Notes: generated from the letters alone by a model not told the origin. A DNA stretch of 30,745 nt from CAZNFR01 sp964572225 (GCA_964572225.1 CAZNFR010000040.1:1-30745); one strand, 5' to 3'. Positions 15,847 to 25,235 are shown, numbered from the stretch's first letter. Program-made: numbers and translations.

Positions 15847-16848
15847 CTAAGACCCCAGGGTAGCTACCATCACAGCTTTAATGGTGTGCATCCTGTTCTC
15901 GGCCTGATCAAATACCACCGATGCCGGAGACTCAAACACATCTTCGGTAACCTCCATGGATTCCAGTCCGAATTTCTCGTAAATCTCCTCACCTACCTTG
16001 GTTTCTCTGTTATGGAATGCAGGAAGACAATGCAGGAACTTAACATTGGGGTTTCCGGTTTTCTCAAGAACATCCCGGTTAACCTGGTAGTCTTTTAACA
16101 TTTCTATCCGGGTTTTCCATACCTCGGCCGGTTCACCCATGGAAACCCAAACATCCGTATACAGAAAATCAACACTCTTCACAGCCTTGGCCAGATTATC
16201 CGTGATCGTAATTCTCGCCCCGGTTTCTTTGGCAATTTCCCGACAGGTTTTTACCAGTTCTTCGGAAGGCTGCACCTCTTTCGGAGCCGCTGCCCTGAAA
16301 TCCATTCCCAGTTTAGCTGCACCCACAAGCAGTGAATTGCCCATATTATTCCTGGCATCTCCGAGGTAACAGAAACTGATCTCGCTAAGGGGCTTATCAC
16401 AATGTTCCATCATGGTCATTACATCGGCCAGGATCTGGGTGGGATGAAATTCGTTGGTCAGTCCATTCCAGACAGGTACTCCTGCATAGGCTGCAAGTTC
16501 TTCGACGATCTCCTGTCCGAACCCCCGATATTCGATGCCATCGTACATACGACCCAAAACTCTTGCGGTATCCTTCATGGATTCCTTGTGTCCGATCTGC
16601 GAGCCCCCTGGTCCAAGATAAGTCACATTGGCTCCCTGATCGTGAGCCGCAACCTCAAAAGCACATCGGGTCCGTGTGGAGGTTTTCTCGAAAATAAGAG
16701 CAATATTTTTGCCTTTTAACCGGGGTTGTTCGGTTCCGGCATATTTAGCCTTTTTCAGGGTAAAAGACAGTTCGATCAGGTGCTTTATTTCTGAAGGAGT
16801 GAAGTCCAGTAATTTAACAAAGCTTCGGTTTCTAAGATTGAATGCCAT
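15847..16848 (-). CDS. arcB: Ornithine carbamoyltransferase, probably catabolic
   Basis: This enzyme interconverts ornithine plus carbamoyl phosphate with citrulline. The carbamoyl phosphate motif STRTR is at residues 57-61, HPTQ at 135-138, the ornithine-side loop DVWVSMGE at 232-239 and HCLP at 273-276. The SMG loop and the HCLP motif mark a true ornithine enzyme, not the N-acetyl- or N-succinylornithine enzymes that many Bacteroidota use for arginine synthesis. The length of 333 aa suits the ArcB/ArgF type. It follows the carbamate kinase gene by 70 bases, which points to the catabolic direction (citrulline to ornithine and carbamoyl phosphate). The anabolic name argF cannot be excluded. 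Confidence 0.9.
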   Translation of the reverse strand: MAFNLRNRSFVKLLDFTPSEIKHLIELSFTLKKAKYAGTEQPRLKGKNIALIFEKTSTRTRCAFEVAAHDQGANVTYLGPGGSQIGHKESMKDTARVLGRMYDGIEYRGFGQEIVEELAAYAGVPVWNGLTNEFHPTQILADVMTMMEHCDKPLSEISFCYLGDARNNMGNSLLVGAAKLGMDFRAAAPKEVQPSEELVKTCREIAKETGARITITDNLAKAVKSVDFLYTDVWVSMGEPAEVWKTRIEMLKDYQVNRDVLEKTGNPNVKFLHCLPAFHNRETKVGEEIYEKFGLESMEVTEDVFESPASVVFDQAENRMHTIKAVMVATLGS

Positions 16849-16918
16849 AATTAGAAAGTTTTTTCCCGTTATCCGGGTGATTTATTGATAAAAGCCTGTA
16901 AAAATAATAAGAATAGGA

Positions 16919-17875
16919 TTAATCTTCATAATCCATGGTAATTTTTGTGCCGTAGGATTTATCCTCCAGTTTGAAAGCCTCCGTGATCACGCTTTTCTCC
17001 CCGCCCTGCCTGATAAACTGCAGGCAGGCCCTTATCTTCGGAGCCATACTGCCTTCACCGAACTGGCCTTCCTCCAGAAGCTTAAAGGTATCATTGTAGT
17101 TCAGGAATTCCCGGACTTCCTGTTCCGGCGTTCCGTAATTGATATAGACGAAGGGTACGTCGGTCAGAATATAAAACTCGTTCGCTCCAATTCTGGCAGC
17201 AAGCAGGGAGGATGCAAGATCTTTGTCAATCACTGCCTCCGCCGGTCTTATATCTTCATTCTCATCAATATAAACAGGAATCCCTCCTCCACCGGCTGCG
17301 ATCACAATGGTTCCGGTAGCGGCCAGTTGCTCAACCACTGCCTCATTAATGATCCCAATGGGTTTGGGTGAAGGTACCACTCTTCTCCAACCCTTCTCTG
17401 CCTTGACTTCCTCCTTGAAAATCCAACCCTTGTCTGCCGTGATTTTATCGGCCTCCTCTTTGGAGTAGGTCTTTCCAACTCTTTTTACCGGATTCGAAAA
17501 GGCTTCATCATCCTTGTTTACCACTACCTGGGTGATCAGAGTAACCACTTCCTTCTTTATCCCATGTTTCTTCAGGAGATTCCTGAGCATCCTTTCAATC
17601 ATATAGCCTATACCCCCTTGCGAATCAGCAACACAAACATCAAGTGGCATCTGGGGAATGTTGTAGATGGTTTCGCCCGCATCGTTCCTGAGAAGAATAT
17701 TTCCTACCTGCGGACCGTTTCCGTGGCTGATGACCAGGTTGTAACCCTCTTTCAATAAAAAGATCAGGTTTTCAAGAGTATCCACTGTGTTTTGCTCCTG
17801 CTCTTCAATGGTGCCCTTTTGGTTTCCCCTGAGGAGGGCATTCCCGCCTAGGGCTACAACTGCAAGTTTGTTCAT
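16919..17875 (-). CDS. arcC: Carbamate kinase
   Basis: Carbamate kinase transfers phosphate from carbamoyl phosphate to ADP, giving ATP, CO2 and ammonia. The family marks are the opening ALGGNAL (residues 8-14), ISHGNGPQVGN (48-58), VVPSPKP and VIAAGGGGIPV. The length of 318 aa is normal. It is the promoter-proximal gene of the arcC-arcB pair. No arginine deiminase or arginine/ornithine antiporter lies in the window. A near-match to a -7 box (TATTTTTA) is at 17892-17899 on the minus strand. Confidence 0.95.
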   Translation of the reverse strand: MNKLAVVALGGNALLRGNQKGTIEEQEQNTVDTLENLIFLLKEGYNLVISHGNGPQVGNILLRNDAGETIYNIPQMPLDVCVADSQGGIGYMIERMLRNLLKKHGIKKEVVTLITQVVVNKDDEAFSNPVKRVGKTYSKEEADKITADKGWIFKEEVKAEKGWRRVVPSPKPIGIINEAVVEQLAATGTIVIAAGGGGIPVYIDENEDIRPAEAVIDKDLASSLLAARIGANEFYILTDVPFVYINYGTPEQEVREFLNYNDTFKLLEEGQFGEGSMAPKIRACLQFIRQGGEKSVITEAFKLEDKSYGTKITMDYED

Positions 17876-18045
17876 GGTTAATTTTTGTGTGTAAAAATAT
17901 CAAAAACGATCTCCGGTTTTCAGACTGTGAATATACCATCATTTACGGCATAACCCTTAAGCCTATGTTTAATAACTATTTTTCTGGGAATTGAATTTAT
18001 TTTATACCTTTAGGCATTCCTTCAGGTATAAATAAGAGTCTCATA

Positions 18046-18726
18046 TTGAAACAATTAGTTCCCGGATTATCCCTTTTGTTTTTTTTATTCATCCTTTTTT
18101 CCTGTAAAAGCAAGAAGGAAAAAGAAAAGGATGTTAAAATTCTTACCTATGAAGTTGAATACAGGGAGGACCGGGCCGGAAGTGTTCCGACAGGAATTCT
18201 TCCAAACCGGATGAGACTGGTTTTCAGTAGGAATCTGGCAGTAAATCAGATTGAAGGTTTTCTTGGACAATTCTCTTTGCGTTATCTGGCAGACCTTAGA
18301 AATCAAGAAGTTACCACATTGCTGAGACTTTTTGACAAGAAATATTATTATATCGGTGAAAAGGGTGAGCTGCCCTGCGGTATTGACCCCATGGAGGGTT
18401 TGAAAATCCTGCCTGCCGGGAACAATCCGGATATTCTGGGTTTCAGTACAAACTATTTTGATTTGATTCTCCCCGGGGGGGATACATTAGAGCTTGCCTC
18501 CACGGAAGATCTGGGAATCGAATCTCCGAACATAACCACTCCCTACAGGGATGTGGACGAGGTTCTGTTACAATTTTATACTAAACTAAGCGTTTTAGAA
18601 ATGGTTTTGAAAGCGGTAGAATTTGAAGAAACCCGGCTGCCTGCCGATTTTTTTGAGATCCCGGAGGATTACCAGAGGATCAATCGCGCAACCATGGAAA
18701 AAGCGATAGATGAATTGTTCAAATAA
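18046..18726 (+). CDS. Lipoprotein of unknown function upstream of ftsK
   Basis: A 226-aa exported protein. A hydrophobic signal peptide ends LFSC with Cys20 as the lipid attachment site, followed by a lysine-rich stretch (KSKKEKEKD). The rest is soluble and mixed alpha/beta, with YEVEYRED near the start and PNRMRLVFSRN, a pattern like proteins that bind or store a ligand in a beta fold; I do not recognise the family. The only start that keeps the signal peptide is the TTG at 18046, as no in-frame ATG occurs before residue 56. It lies 26 bases before ftsK and reads the same way. Confidence 0.75.
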   Translation: MKQLVPGLSLLFFLFILFSCKSKKEKEKDVKILTYEVEYREDRAGSVPTGILPNRMRLVFSRNLAVNQIEGFLGQFSLRYLADLRNQEVTTLLRLFDKKYYYIGEKGELPCGIDPMEGLKILPAGNNPDILGFSTNYFDLILPGGDTLELASTEDLGIESPNITTPYRDVDEVLLQFYTKLSVLEMVLKAVEFEETRLPADFFEIPEDYQRINRATMEKAIDELFK

Positions 18727-18752
18727 ACCCATTTAACCCTGCTGTCCGAACC

Positions 18753-21059
18753 ATGAGCAAGAACAACGGAATAGTTGGATTTGTCCGCCGAACCATTAAT
18801 TTTTTCCGGGATGAGAAATTCAGGATCACCTTCGGGTCCTTTCTGATTCTTCTTGGGATTTATATGACCATCGCATTTGTATCCTATTTTTTCACCTGGC
18901 AGGCCGATCAGGATTTTCGTTTCGGGGAGGTCTTTTCCGGACCTGAAATCCTGGTTGATAACCATGCCGGGAAAGCCGGCGCATGGCTTTCTGCCCAATT
19001 TCTTAATCGTTGGTTCGGACTGGCAAGTTTTTCTTTCCCGCTTTTCCTGGTCATCTTAGGAACAGGCATGCTTGGATTTAAATTTTTCCAAACCGGAAAA
19101 GCGCTTCGCAAGCTCATTATTGCAACCATACTTTTTTCGGTTGTACTAAGCTTTATCTTCGGCAAAAATGTGGATTTTCTGGGCAGCGGACCCGGAGGGG
19201 CCCATGGATACTTTTTGAGTGAATGGCTTAAAGCCAGCCTGGGATCGGCCGGTGCCATTTTCCTCCTGATCATTCTTACCATGGCTTTTGCTCTTTATTC
19301 CTTTCCGGTTATTTCATGGTTTACAAAAAAGAAGGAGGAGGAGAAGGAAGCGGAAGTCGACGGCGGAGAAAAGCCGACGAAAACAGGGATTGAAAAAGAG
19401 GAGGAGGATTTCCAGATCATAAGCGGGGAAATGGAGAAAGTTGAAAAACAGGCTGCAGAAGATCCTGAGGTAAAAACACAGGAGGAAAAACCTAAAAAAG
19501 ATATGGAACTAACGGTTGAAAATCCCGGGGAAGAGGAGTCACACGATGAGGTGCTGAAAGATTACGATCCCACCCTGGATCTGTCCAGTTACCGCTATCC
19601 CAATCTGGGTCTGCTTACCGATCACGAGACCGGGAATCCCACGGTAAGTAACGATGAACTGATCTCCAACAAAAATAAGATCATCGACACCCTGGCCAAT
19701 TACAAAATAAAAATTGATAAGATCAAGGCCACCATTGGTCCTACGGTAACCCTTTACGAGATAGTCCCGGCCCCGGGCATTCGCATTTCCAAGATCAAAA
19801 ACCTGGAAGATGACATTGCCCTCAGCCTGGCTGCCCTCGGGATCCGGATTATTGCACCCATCCCGGGAAAAGGAACCATCGGCATCGAGGTTCCCAATCA
19901 GCAGCCCCGGATTGTGAGCATGAAAAATGTGCTTTCCTCGCATAAATTTCAGGAAGTCAGATTTGATCTTCCGGTAGCCCTGGGGAAAACCATTTCGAAT
20001 GAAACTTATGTCTTTGACCTTACCCGTATGCCGCATCTGCTCGTTGCCGGGGCGACCGGTCAGGGTAAATCGGTGGGATTAAATGCCATTATTGCATCCC
20101 TGCTTTATAAAAAGCATCCTTCCCAGCTCAAGCTTGTGCTGGTGGACCCCAAAAAGGTGGAGCTTACCCTTTACAATAAGATTGAAAGGCATTTCCTGGC
20201 GAAACTTCCGGATACGGAGGATGCCATCATCACCGACACACAAAAGGTGATCACTACACTCAAATCCTTAACCGTAGAGATGGACAGCCGGTATGACCTC
20301 TTACAGGAAGCTCAGGTTAGGGACATCAAGGAATACAATTTTAAGTTCGTAAAAAGGAAGTTGAATCCGGAAAAAGGGCATCGTTACCTGCCCTATATTG
20401 TACTGATCATTGACGAGTTTGCTGACCTGATCATGACCGCAGGGAGAGAGATCGTGGAGCCGATCGCCCGTTTGGCACAGCTTGCCAGAGCTATTGGAAT
20501 ACACCTGATCATAGCCACCCAGAGACCTACAACCAATATCATAACCGGGCTTATCAAAGCGAATTTCCCTGCCAGAATTGCCTTCAGGGTTATGTCGGTT
20601 ATTGATTCACGCACCATACTCGATCAGTCGGGTGCCAATCAGCTAATTGGAAGGGGCGACATGCTAATCTCATCCGGCAATGAGCCTACCCGGCTGCAAT
20701 GCGCATTTATTGACACCCACGAAATCGAAACCCTTACGGAATACATAGGGTCTCAAAGGGGCTATCCGACCGCGCACGAGCTACCGGAGGTTGAAGAAGC
20801 GGTTAGTGAATCGGCTGAGGTGGATCTGAAAAAGCGGGACGAAAAGTTTGAGGATGCTGCCCGTTTGGTTGTTCAGACCCAACAGGGGTCGACCTCCATG
20901 ATCCAGCGTAAGCTGGCATTGGGATACAACCGTGCCGGAAGGATCGTGGATCAGCTCGAAGCGGCAGGCATCCTGGGGCCCTTTGAGGGAAGCAAGGCAA
21001 GGGAGGTCCTGATACAGGATGAGATGAGTTTGGAACACATTTTGAAGAACCTTGAATAA
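18753..21059 (+). CDS. ftsK: FtsK/SpoIIIE DNA translocase
   Basis: A septal DNA pump that moves chromosomes away from the closing septum and aids dimer resolution. Four membrane helices are seen at about residues 22-46, 85-105, 117-137 and 160-187. A charged Glu/Lys-rich linker follows (about 190-275), then the alpha domain. The motor carries Walker A GATGQGKS (433-440) and Walker B LIIDE (about 551-555). The C-terminal gamma winged helix (about 695-765, STSMIQRKLALGYNRAGRIVDQLE) reads KOPS sites. The length of 768 aa fits the short-linker FtsK/SpoIIIE proteins of Bacteroidota. The lolA-like gene follows 8 bases later. Confidence 0.96.
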   Translation: MSKNNGIVGFVRRTINFFRDEKFRITFGSFLILLGIYMTIAFVSYFFTWQADQDFRFGEVFSGPEILVDNHAGKAGAWLSAQFLNRWFGLASFSFPLFLVILGTGMLGFKFFQTGKALRKLIIATILFSVVLSFIFGKNVDFLGSGPGGAHGYFLSEWLKASLGSAGAIFLLIILTMAFALYSFPVISWFTKKKEEEKEAEVDGGEKPTKTGIEKEEEDFQIISGEMEKVEKQAAEDPEVKTQEEKPKKDMELTVENPGEEESHDEVLKDYDPTLDLSSYRYPNLGLLTDHETGNPTVSNDELISNKNKIIDTLANYKIKIDKIKATIGPTVTLYEIVPAPGIRISKIKNLEDDIALSLAALGIRIIAPIPGKGTIGIEVPNQQPRIVSMKNVLSSHKFQEVRFDLPVALGKTISNETYVFDLTRMPHLLVAGATGQGKSVGLNAIIASLLYKKHPSQLKLVLVDPKKVELTLYNKIERHFLAKLPDTEDAIITDTQKVITTLKSLTVEMDSRYDLLQEAQVRDIKEYNFKFVKRKLNPEKGHRYLPYIVLIIDEFADLIMTAGREIVEPIARLAQLARAIGIHLIIATQRPTTNIITGLIKANFPARIAFRVMSVIDSRTILDQSGANQLIGRGDMLISSGNEPTRLQCAFIDTHEIETLTEYIGSQRGYPTAHELPEVEEAVSESAEVDLKKRDEKFEDAARLVVQTQQGSTSMIQRKLALGYNRAGRIVDQLEAAGILGPFEGSKAREVLIQDEMSLEHILKNLE

Positions 21060-21067
21060 AAAGCTTT

Positions 21068-21736
21068 ATGGCAAACCTAATCCGAATATCATTCATTTTT
21101 ATCCTGGTTTATACAGGATCACAGCTTCAGGCGCAGGATCAGCCATCGATGCAGGACCCTTCAGCAGAAATTTACCTGAATAAAATTGCGGTTGAATACT
21201 CCGGAAAGACTCCCCTGCAGATTGAATTCCGGTACGAAATTTATTCCGGAAGGGAAGATGCAAGTGTCTCCGATTATGGCTCACTGATCATCAAAGATTC
21301 CAATTATAAACTCAAAACCGAGGATACGGAAGTTTTTTTTAACGGGGAGAAAATGTGGACCTACCTGAGGGCAAATGAGGAAGTGTACCAAAGTACGCCG
21401 GAACCGGGAAGTGTGGATCCTATGATGAGTAATCCTTTCAGTCTACTTTCCAATTACCGGGAATACTATAAATATCAAAATAAGGGTGAAACAGAATTTG
21501 AGGGTAAAAAGCTTACGGAAATCGACCTTTACCCTAAAGAACTGAATACCAATTATTCCATACTCAGACTGCGTATTGGGAAAGATGGAATTCTGCATTC
21601 CCTTACCATGAAACAAAAGGACGGGATTAACATTACCGTGACCATAAATGAGCTTATCAGGAACATCACGGTTTCCGATGCTACTTTCGAATGGGATGAA
21701 AGCAAGCATCCGGATGTACTTGTAATTGAAATGTGA
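21068..21736 (+). CDS. lolA: LolA-like outer-membrane lipoprotein carrier
   Basis: A periplasmic beta-barrel-like carrier that takes lipoproteins from the inner to the outer membrane. The signal peptide ends LQAQ-D near residue 23. The mature part has LolA-type features: IEFRYEIYSG, GSLIIKDSNYKL, FNGEKMWTYLRANEEVYQS (the strand pair over the hydrophobic cavity) and NPFSLLSNYREYY. The length of 222 aa is typical. Its place directly after ftsK is the usual Bacteroidota arrangement. It is convergent with the 7TM-HD gene; the stops are two bases apart. Confidence 0.88.
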   Translation: MANLIRISFIFILVYTGSQLQAQDQPSMQDPSAEIYLNKIAVEYSGKTPLQIEFRYEIYSGREDASVSDYGSLIIKDSNYKLKTEDTEVFFNGEKMWTYLRANEEVYQSTPEPGSVDPMMSNPFSLLSNYREYYKYQNKGETEFEGKKLTEIDLYPKELNTNYSILRLRIGKDGILHSLTMKQKDGINITVTINELIRNITVSDATFEWDESKHPDVLVIEM

Positions 21737-21738
21737 TC

Positions 21739-23871
21739 CTATTCCGGGTATTCAATCCTGGCGTGGTAAATATTGGCCAGTTTTTCTTTGAATAAGGTTT
21801 TGATCCGGGTAAAATCTTTAAGGGTCAGGTCTACATTTTCAAATTGCCCCTCATTCATTTGATTATCAATAATATTTTCCACGAGATCGTGAATCTTTTC
21901 CTTGTCAATGGTTTTGAGGCTCCGGGAAGCGGCCTCGGTAGAATCGGCCATCATGAGAATGGCGGTTTCCTTGGAAAAGGGTTTGGGTCCGGGATAGGTG
22001 AATTTATCGATATCCACCTGTGCCTCAGGATATTTACGAATAAAAGACCGGTAGAAATATTGCACCCTTGTGGTTCCGTGGTGGGTGCGGATAAAATCGA
22101 TGATCACTGAGGGAAGTTTGTTCTTTCTGGCAATTTCTATCCCTCTGGTAACATGGCCTATGATCTTTTCAGCGCTTATTTCAAACTCCAGCTCGTTGTG
22201 GGGATTATAGTTGGAGGTAAGATTCTCGATAAAGTATCGGGGATCTTCCATTTTTCCGATATCATGGTAAAGAGCGCCAGTTCTGATCATCAAAGCATTG
22301 GCCCCCACCTGCCGGGCTGCTGCCTCGGAAAGGTTGGCCACCTGTAAGGAATGCTGAAAGGTTCCCGGTGCCTTTTCCGCCAGTTCCCTCAGCAGCGGCT
22401 GGTTTGTGTCTGAAAGTTCAACCAGGGTTGCATCGGAAATAAATCCGAAGCTCTTTTCAAAAATATAGATTAGTGGGTAGGAAGTGAGAACCAGCAGTGC
22501 GTTGCCTCCAAACCAGGCAAAATTAATCAGTTCAATATTTCTGAAGCTTCCCTCCTGGAGCAGCCCCAGAGAGGTGTACACCAGGGCATAGGATCCGAAG
22601 GCCAGAACCGCGGCTATGAAAAGAATATCGCGACGATAAACATTTCTGAGAGTGAAAATAGCGACCACCCCGGCAATGAAATTCATGAAAACGAATTCAA
22701 ATCCGTTGGGTGCCCAGAATCCGATGAGAAGGATGGTGACCAGGTGAACAAATAAGGCTACCCGGGCATCGTAAAAAGTCTTAAGGATAATCGGGAGGAT
22801 TACAAAGGGAACCACATATATATTCAGGGATTCGGCCTTGCGGGTCAGTGAAGCAAGAAAAGCCAGAATAACCACGATCATCACGATAAAAAAGGTCTTT
22901 TTCCCGCTCTCGAGGACTTCCGGGCGAAAATGAAAAAGGAAGAGGTAAAGTACAACAAAGGTAAATGCCACCAGGAGTATCTGTCCTACCACAATAGCTC
23001 CGTAGTTTCGGTTAACTCCGGGATTGGTCTCATATTCACGCCTGAGGGATTCCAGGATCTGGTTTTTTTCTTCCGTAACCGGTTCGCCAAGGGCAATGAC
23101 TTTCTCACCCGATTGTATCATCCCTTTGCTCTGGGAGATCCCTGCCAGAGCCTCCTCAAGGGCGAGGTTGGTAGTGGTTTCATCAAATTCAAGATTGGCT
23201 TCGATTAGAGGGGTAGGATCCAGTCTGCGGATAAACACGGCAGACTGCCTCTTGTCTGGTTGCAGCCTTTCAGAAAGGGCTTTGAGCTCCGTTTCAAAGG
23301 TTTCAAAGGCCGATTTCAGGCTGAGGATTCGATCGGCCTGCCTTACCTCCACTTCCTGACCTTTGATGACGTTCACCAGTTTATCGCGATTGTTGACCCT
23401 TTCCAGTTGGGCCGGGTCCTCAACAATTCCATGGTTATAGAGCTGATTCAAAAGAGCGATGATTTCTGTCCGGTAAACCTCTTTTAGTTCGGCAGGCCCA
23501 TCGATGGAGGTTCCAAAAAGGGAACTCATTCTGGAATCTCTGACCTCTCCGCTGTACCGGGTCCAGGCCTCTTCGAAGAGATTATCAAAGCTTACGAGAA
23601 TTCCGGTTCTCACAGTGGTATCAAGTTTAAAGAAGGGCTGAAAGTCCATGAGGAGGCTGTCCCTTTCTGCCTGGATCTGGGCTTCCGACTTGTAGATAGG
23701 GAAATCAAAGGGGGCAACCAATACCTCATGCATCCAGGGCCGGCCCTTCTGGAACTCATATCCGAATTTACCTTTCCTTGGGAAAAGGGAAACGATTACC
23801 GCAATCCCGGCAATAAAAAATAGATAGGAAGAAAAACGACTTATTCTCTGCTTCAATTTCATGGCTTCCAT
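21739..23871 (-). CDS. 7TM-HD family phosphohydrolase (PgpH-like)
   Basis: A 710-aa membrane protein: one N-terminal helix (about residues 12-30), a large extracytoplasmic helical region (the 7TMR-HDED type, about 35-300, with 'LDTT', 'EVRQADRILSLKS' and 'SGEKVIALGEPVTEEKNQILESL'), seven closely spaced membrane helices (about 310-485), and a cytoplasmic HD domain. In the latter the HD pair of YHDIGK is at residues 536-537, with HGTTRVQYFYRSF further on. The best studied relative, PgpH of Listeria, hydrolyses cyclic-di-AMP. I chose ATG 23871 over an upstream frame start at 23973, because the extra 34 residues are polar and would overlap the divergent promoter region; ATG 23862 is also possible. 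Confidence 0.87.
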   Translation of the reverse strand: MEAMKLKQRISRFSSYLFFIAGIAVIVSLFPRKGKFGYEFQKGRPWMHEVLVAPFDFPIYKSEAQIQAERDSLLMDFQPFFKLDTTVRTGILVSFDNLFEEAWTRYSGEVRDSRMSSLFGTSIDGPAELKEVYRTEIIALLNQLYNHGIVEDPAQLERVNNRDKLVNVIKGQEVEVRQADRILSLKSAFETFETELKALSERLQPDKRQSAVFIRRLDPTPLIEANLEFDETTTNLALEEALAGISQSKGMIQSGEKVIALGEPVTEEKNQILESLRREYETNPGVNRNYGAIVVGQILLVAFTFVVLYLFLFHFRPEVLESGKKTFFIVMIVVILAFLASLTRKAESLNIYVVPFVILPIILKTFYDARVALFVHLVTILLIGFWAPNGFEFVFMNFIAGVVAIFTLRNVYRRDILFIAAVLAFGSYALVYTSLGLLQEGSFRNIELINFAWFGGNALLVLTSYPLIYIFEKSFGFISDATLVELSDTNQPLLRELAEKAPGTFQHSLQVANLSEAAARQVGANALMIRTGALYHDIGKMEDPRYFIENLTSNYNPHNELEFEISAEKIIGHVTRGIEIARKNKLPSVIIDFIRTHHGTTRVQYFYRSFIRKYPEAQVDIDKFTYPGPKPFSKETAILMMADSTEAASRSLKTIDKEKIHDLVENIIDNQMNEGQFENVDLTLKDFTRIKTLFKEKLANIYHARIEYPE

Positions 23872-24006
23872 ATTGTGGATAACAGCTTCATCCGGACTAA
23901 GATAAGACTTATTTCCGTAATTGCGATGGGATCTGCAATGCTTGCTTTTCCCATAAGCCCGATTTTTAAACACCGGGGAAGTTCTTTACTCTCGTGTACG
24001 TTTTTG

Positions 24007-24014
24007 TATCTTTA
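24007..24014 (+). promoter_or_regulatory. Candidate -7 box for the C40 peptidase gene (TATCTTTA)
   Basis: Matches TAnnTTTG in seven of eight positions, with TTTA at 23985-23988 as a possible -33 element 18 bases before it. It would put the transcript start only about 8 bases before the TTG codon at 24028. The rest of 23872-24027 shows no other clear signal. Confidence 0.35.
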
Positions 24015-24027
24015 CAAAAAGGATACT

Positions 24028-24810
24028 TTGAAAAAGGCGATTTGTTTACAATCATTCGCTCCGGTCCGAAAGGAGCCCGGTGACAGATCTGAGATGGTTA
24101 CCCAGCTCCTGTTTGGGGAAACGGTTAGCCTGAAGGTGAGTCAGCCAACCAACTCCTTCCTTGAGATTATCGCCGACGCCGATGGATATGAAGGATGGGT
24201 GGATATAAAAAATCTTGAAACTTTGAGCTTTAAAGATTATGATTCACTTCTGGATTCAGGATATAAAATTCTAAGTTGCAATTTTGTGCCGGCACCCCAC
24301 CCCTGTTTTCGGGGACAACTGGTGCTAAGTTCGGGCAGCATTATTTACGGAGTCTGGGAGGAAAAAATGAACCTGAATGCTCAATGCATCAACCTGAGAA
24401 TGGCTCAAGAGATCCGGGATCCTTCCTTTTTTAAGGAAAAATGCCTGTCATGGCTGGAAATCCCTTATCTATGGGGAGGCAAAAGCTGCTTTGGGGTCGA
24501 TTGTTCCGGGTTTACCCAAAATCTTCTCAGGCAGTGGGGGAAAAATTTACCCAGGGATGCTTCCCAACAGGCGCAGGAGGGAGTCAAAATTGATTCTGTA
24601 GACCATGCGAAAACAGGGGACCTTGCATTCTTCGGGAATGAGGGAAAAGTTACCCACACCGGCATCATTCTGGATCCGGGGAGGATCATACATGCCTCAG
24701 GTAAAGTGAGATACGATCATCTGGATAATGAGGGTATCCATCGGGAAGATTCTAAAATGTATACCCACCATCTTTGGGGAATTAGGAGGTATAATCTTGT
24801 TTTACAATAA
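24028..24810 (+). CDS. C40 (NlpC/P60) peptidase, probable cytoplasmic peptidoglycan-peptide hydrolase
   Basis: A 260-aa cysteine peptidase of the NlpC/P60 type. The N-terminal part has a bacterial SH3-like region (about residues 10-65, with PVRKEPGDRSEMVTQLLFGE), followed by a second small beta domain. The catalytic domain (about 130-260) has Cys159 in VDCSGF, His210 in VTHTG, and His222 nearby. Relatives (YkfC / dipeptidyl-peptidase VI) cut gamma-D-Glu-diamino acid bonds in recycled wall peptides. I chose the TTG at 24028, since from there it opens MKKAICLQSFAPVR, the normal start of the family, with no signal peptide. A frame opening at 23875 would add 51 unrelated residues across the promoter region. 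Confidence 0.85.
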   Translation: MKKAICLQSFAPVRKEPGDRSEMVTQLLFGETVSLKVSQPTNSFLEIIADADGYEGWVDIKNLETLSFKDYDSLLDSGYKILSCNFVPAPHPCFRGQLVLSSGSIIYGVWEEKMNLNAQCINLRMAQEIRDPSFFKEKCLSWLEIPYLWGGKSCFGVDCSGFTQNLLRQWGKNLPRDASQQAQEGVKIDSVDHAKTGDLAFFGNEGKVTHTGIILDPGRIIHASGKVRYDHLDNEGIHREDSKMYTHHLWGIRRYNLVLQ

Positions 24811-24838
24811 GCTTGTTTTTCAAGCCCGATCTTTTTTT
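24811..24838 (+). terminator. Weak terminator-like hairpin after the C40 peptidase gene
   Basis: Stem GCTTG (24811-24815) and CAAGC (24821-24825) around TTTTT, then six bases and a run of seven T (24832-24838). Only five base pairs and a gap before the T run, so efficiency is doubtful. Confidence 0.35.
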
Positions 24839-24884
24839 AGCGATTAGAAAAATCCTGAGGAACAAATTTTTAATTTATAAAACC

Positions 24885-25214
24885 ATGAAAATGATTTTTG
24901 TCAACACTGATTTTATACCGGGCCAGGAAATTACCGAAGCCCTTGGGGTTGTCAGAGGGAGTACCATTCGGGCCCGGAATATCGGCAGAGATATCTTTGC
25001 CGGATTAAAAAACCTTATTGGAGGAGAGATAAAAGAGTACACTAAACTTATGGCGGATGCCAGGGAAGAAGCGCTTTCGAGAATGAGAAAAGATGCGGAG
25101 AACCTCGGGGCAGATGCCGTGATCAACATAAGATTCACTACCTCCATGGTGATGGCTGCCACCTCCGAAATTCTGGCCTATGGCACAGCGGTTAAAATAA
25201 GGGAAAAAGAATAA
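24885..25214 (+). CDS. YbjQ family (UPF0145) protein
   Basis: A 109-aa protein of the YbjQ/UPF0145 family, which forms ring-like oligomers and has no proven function. The start MKMIFVNTDFIPGQEITEALGVVRGSTIRARNIG is the usual opening, and the C-terminal half has LMADAREEALSRM, a LGADAVINIRF strand and AYGTAVKI. The frame is open back to 24813, but the extra residues are hydrophobic junk and ATG 24885 gives the family's normal start; the second ATG at 24891 is also possible. It lies about 74 bases after the peptidase gene. Confidence 0.88.
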   Translation: MKMIFVNTDFIPGQEITEALGVVRGSTIRARNIGRDIFAGLKNLIGGEIKEYTKLMADAREEALSRMRKDAENLGADAVINIRFTTSMVMAATSEILAYGTAVKIREKE

Positions 25215-25235
25215 GCGATTGGTGGCTTAATTCCT

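Noticed and set aside
23872..23973. Upstream extension of the 7TM-HD protein
   Set aside because: The extra 34 residues are polar and precede the first membrane helix; ATG 23871 is the sensible start.
23875..24027. Upstream extension of the C40 peptidase frame
   Set aside because: The extra 51 residues do not fit the family, whose members begin at the MKK-type start used here, and the stretch covers the promoter region.
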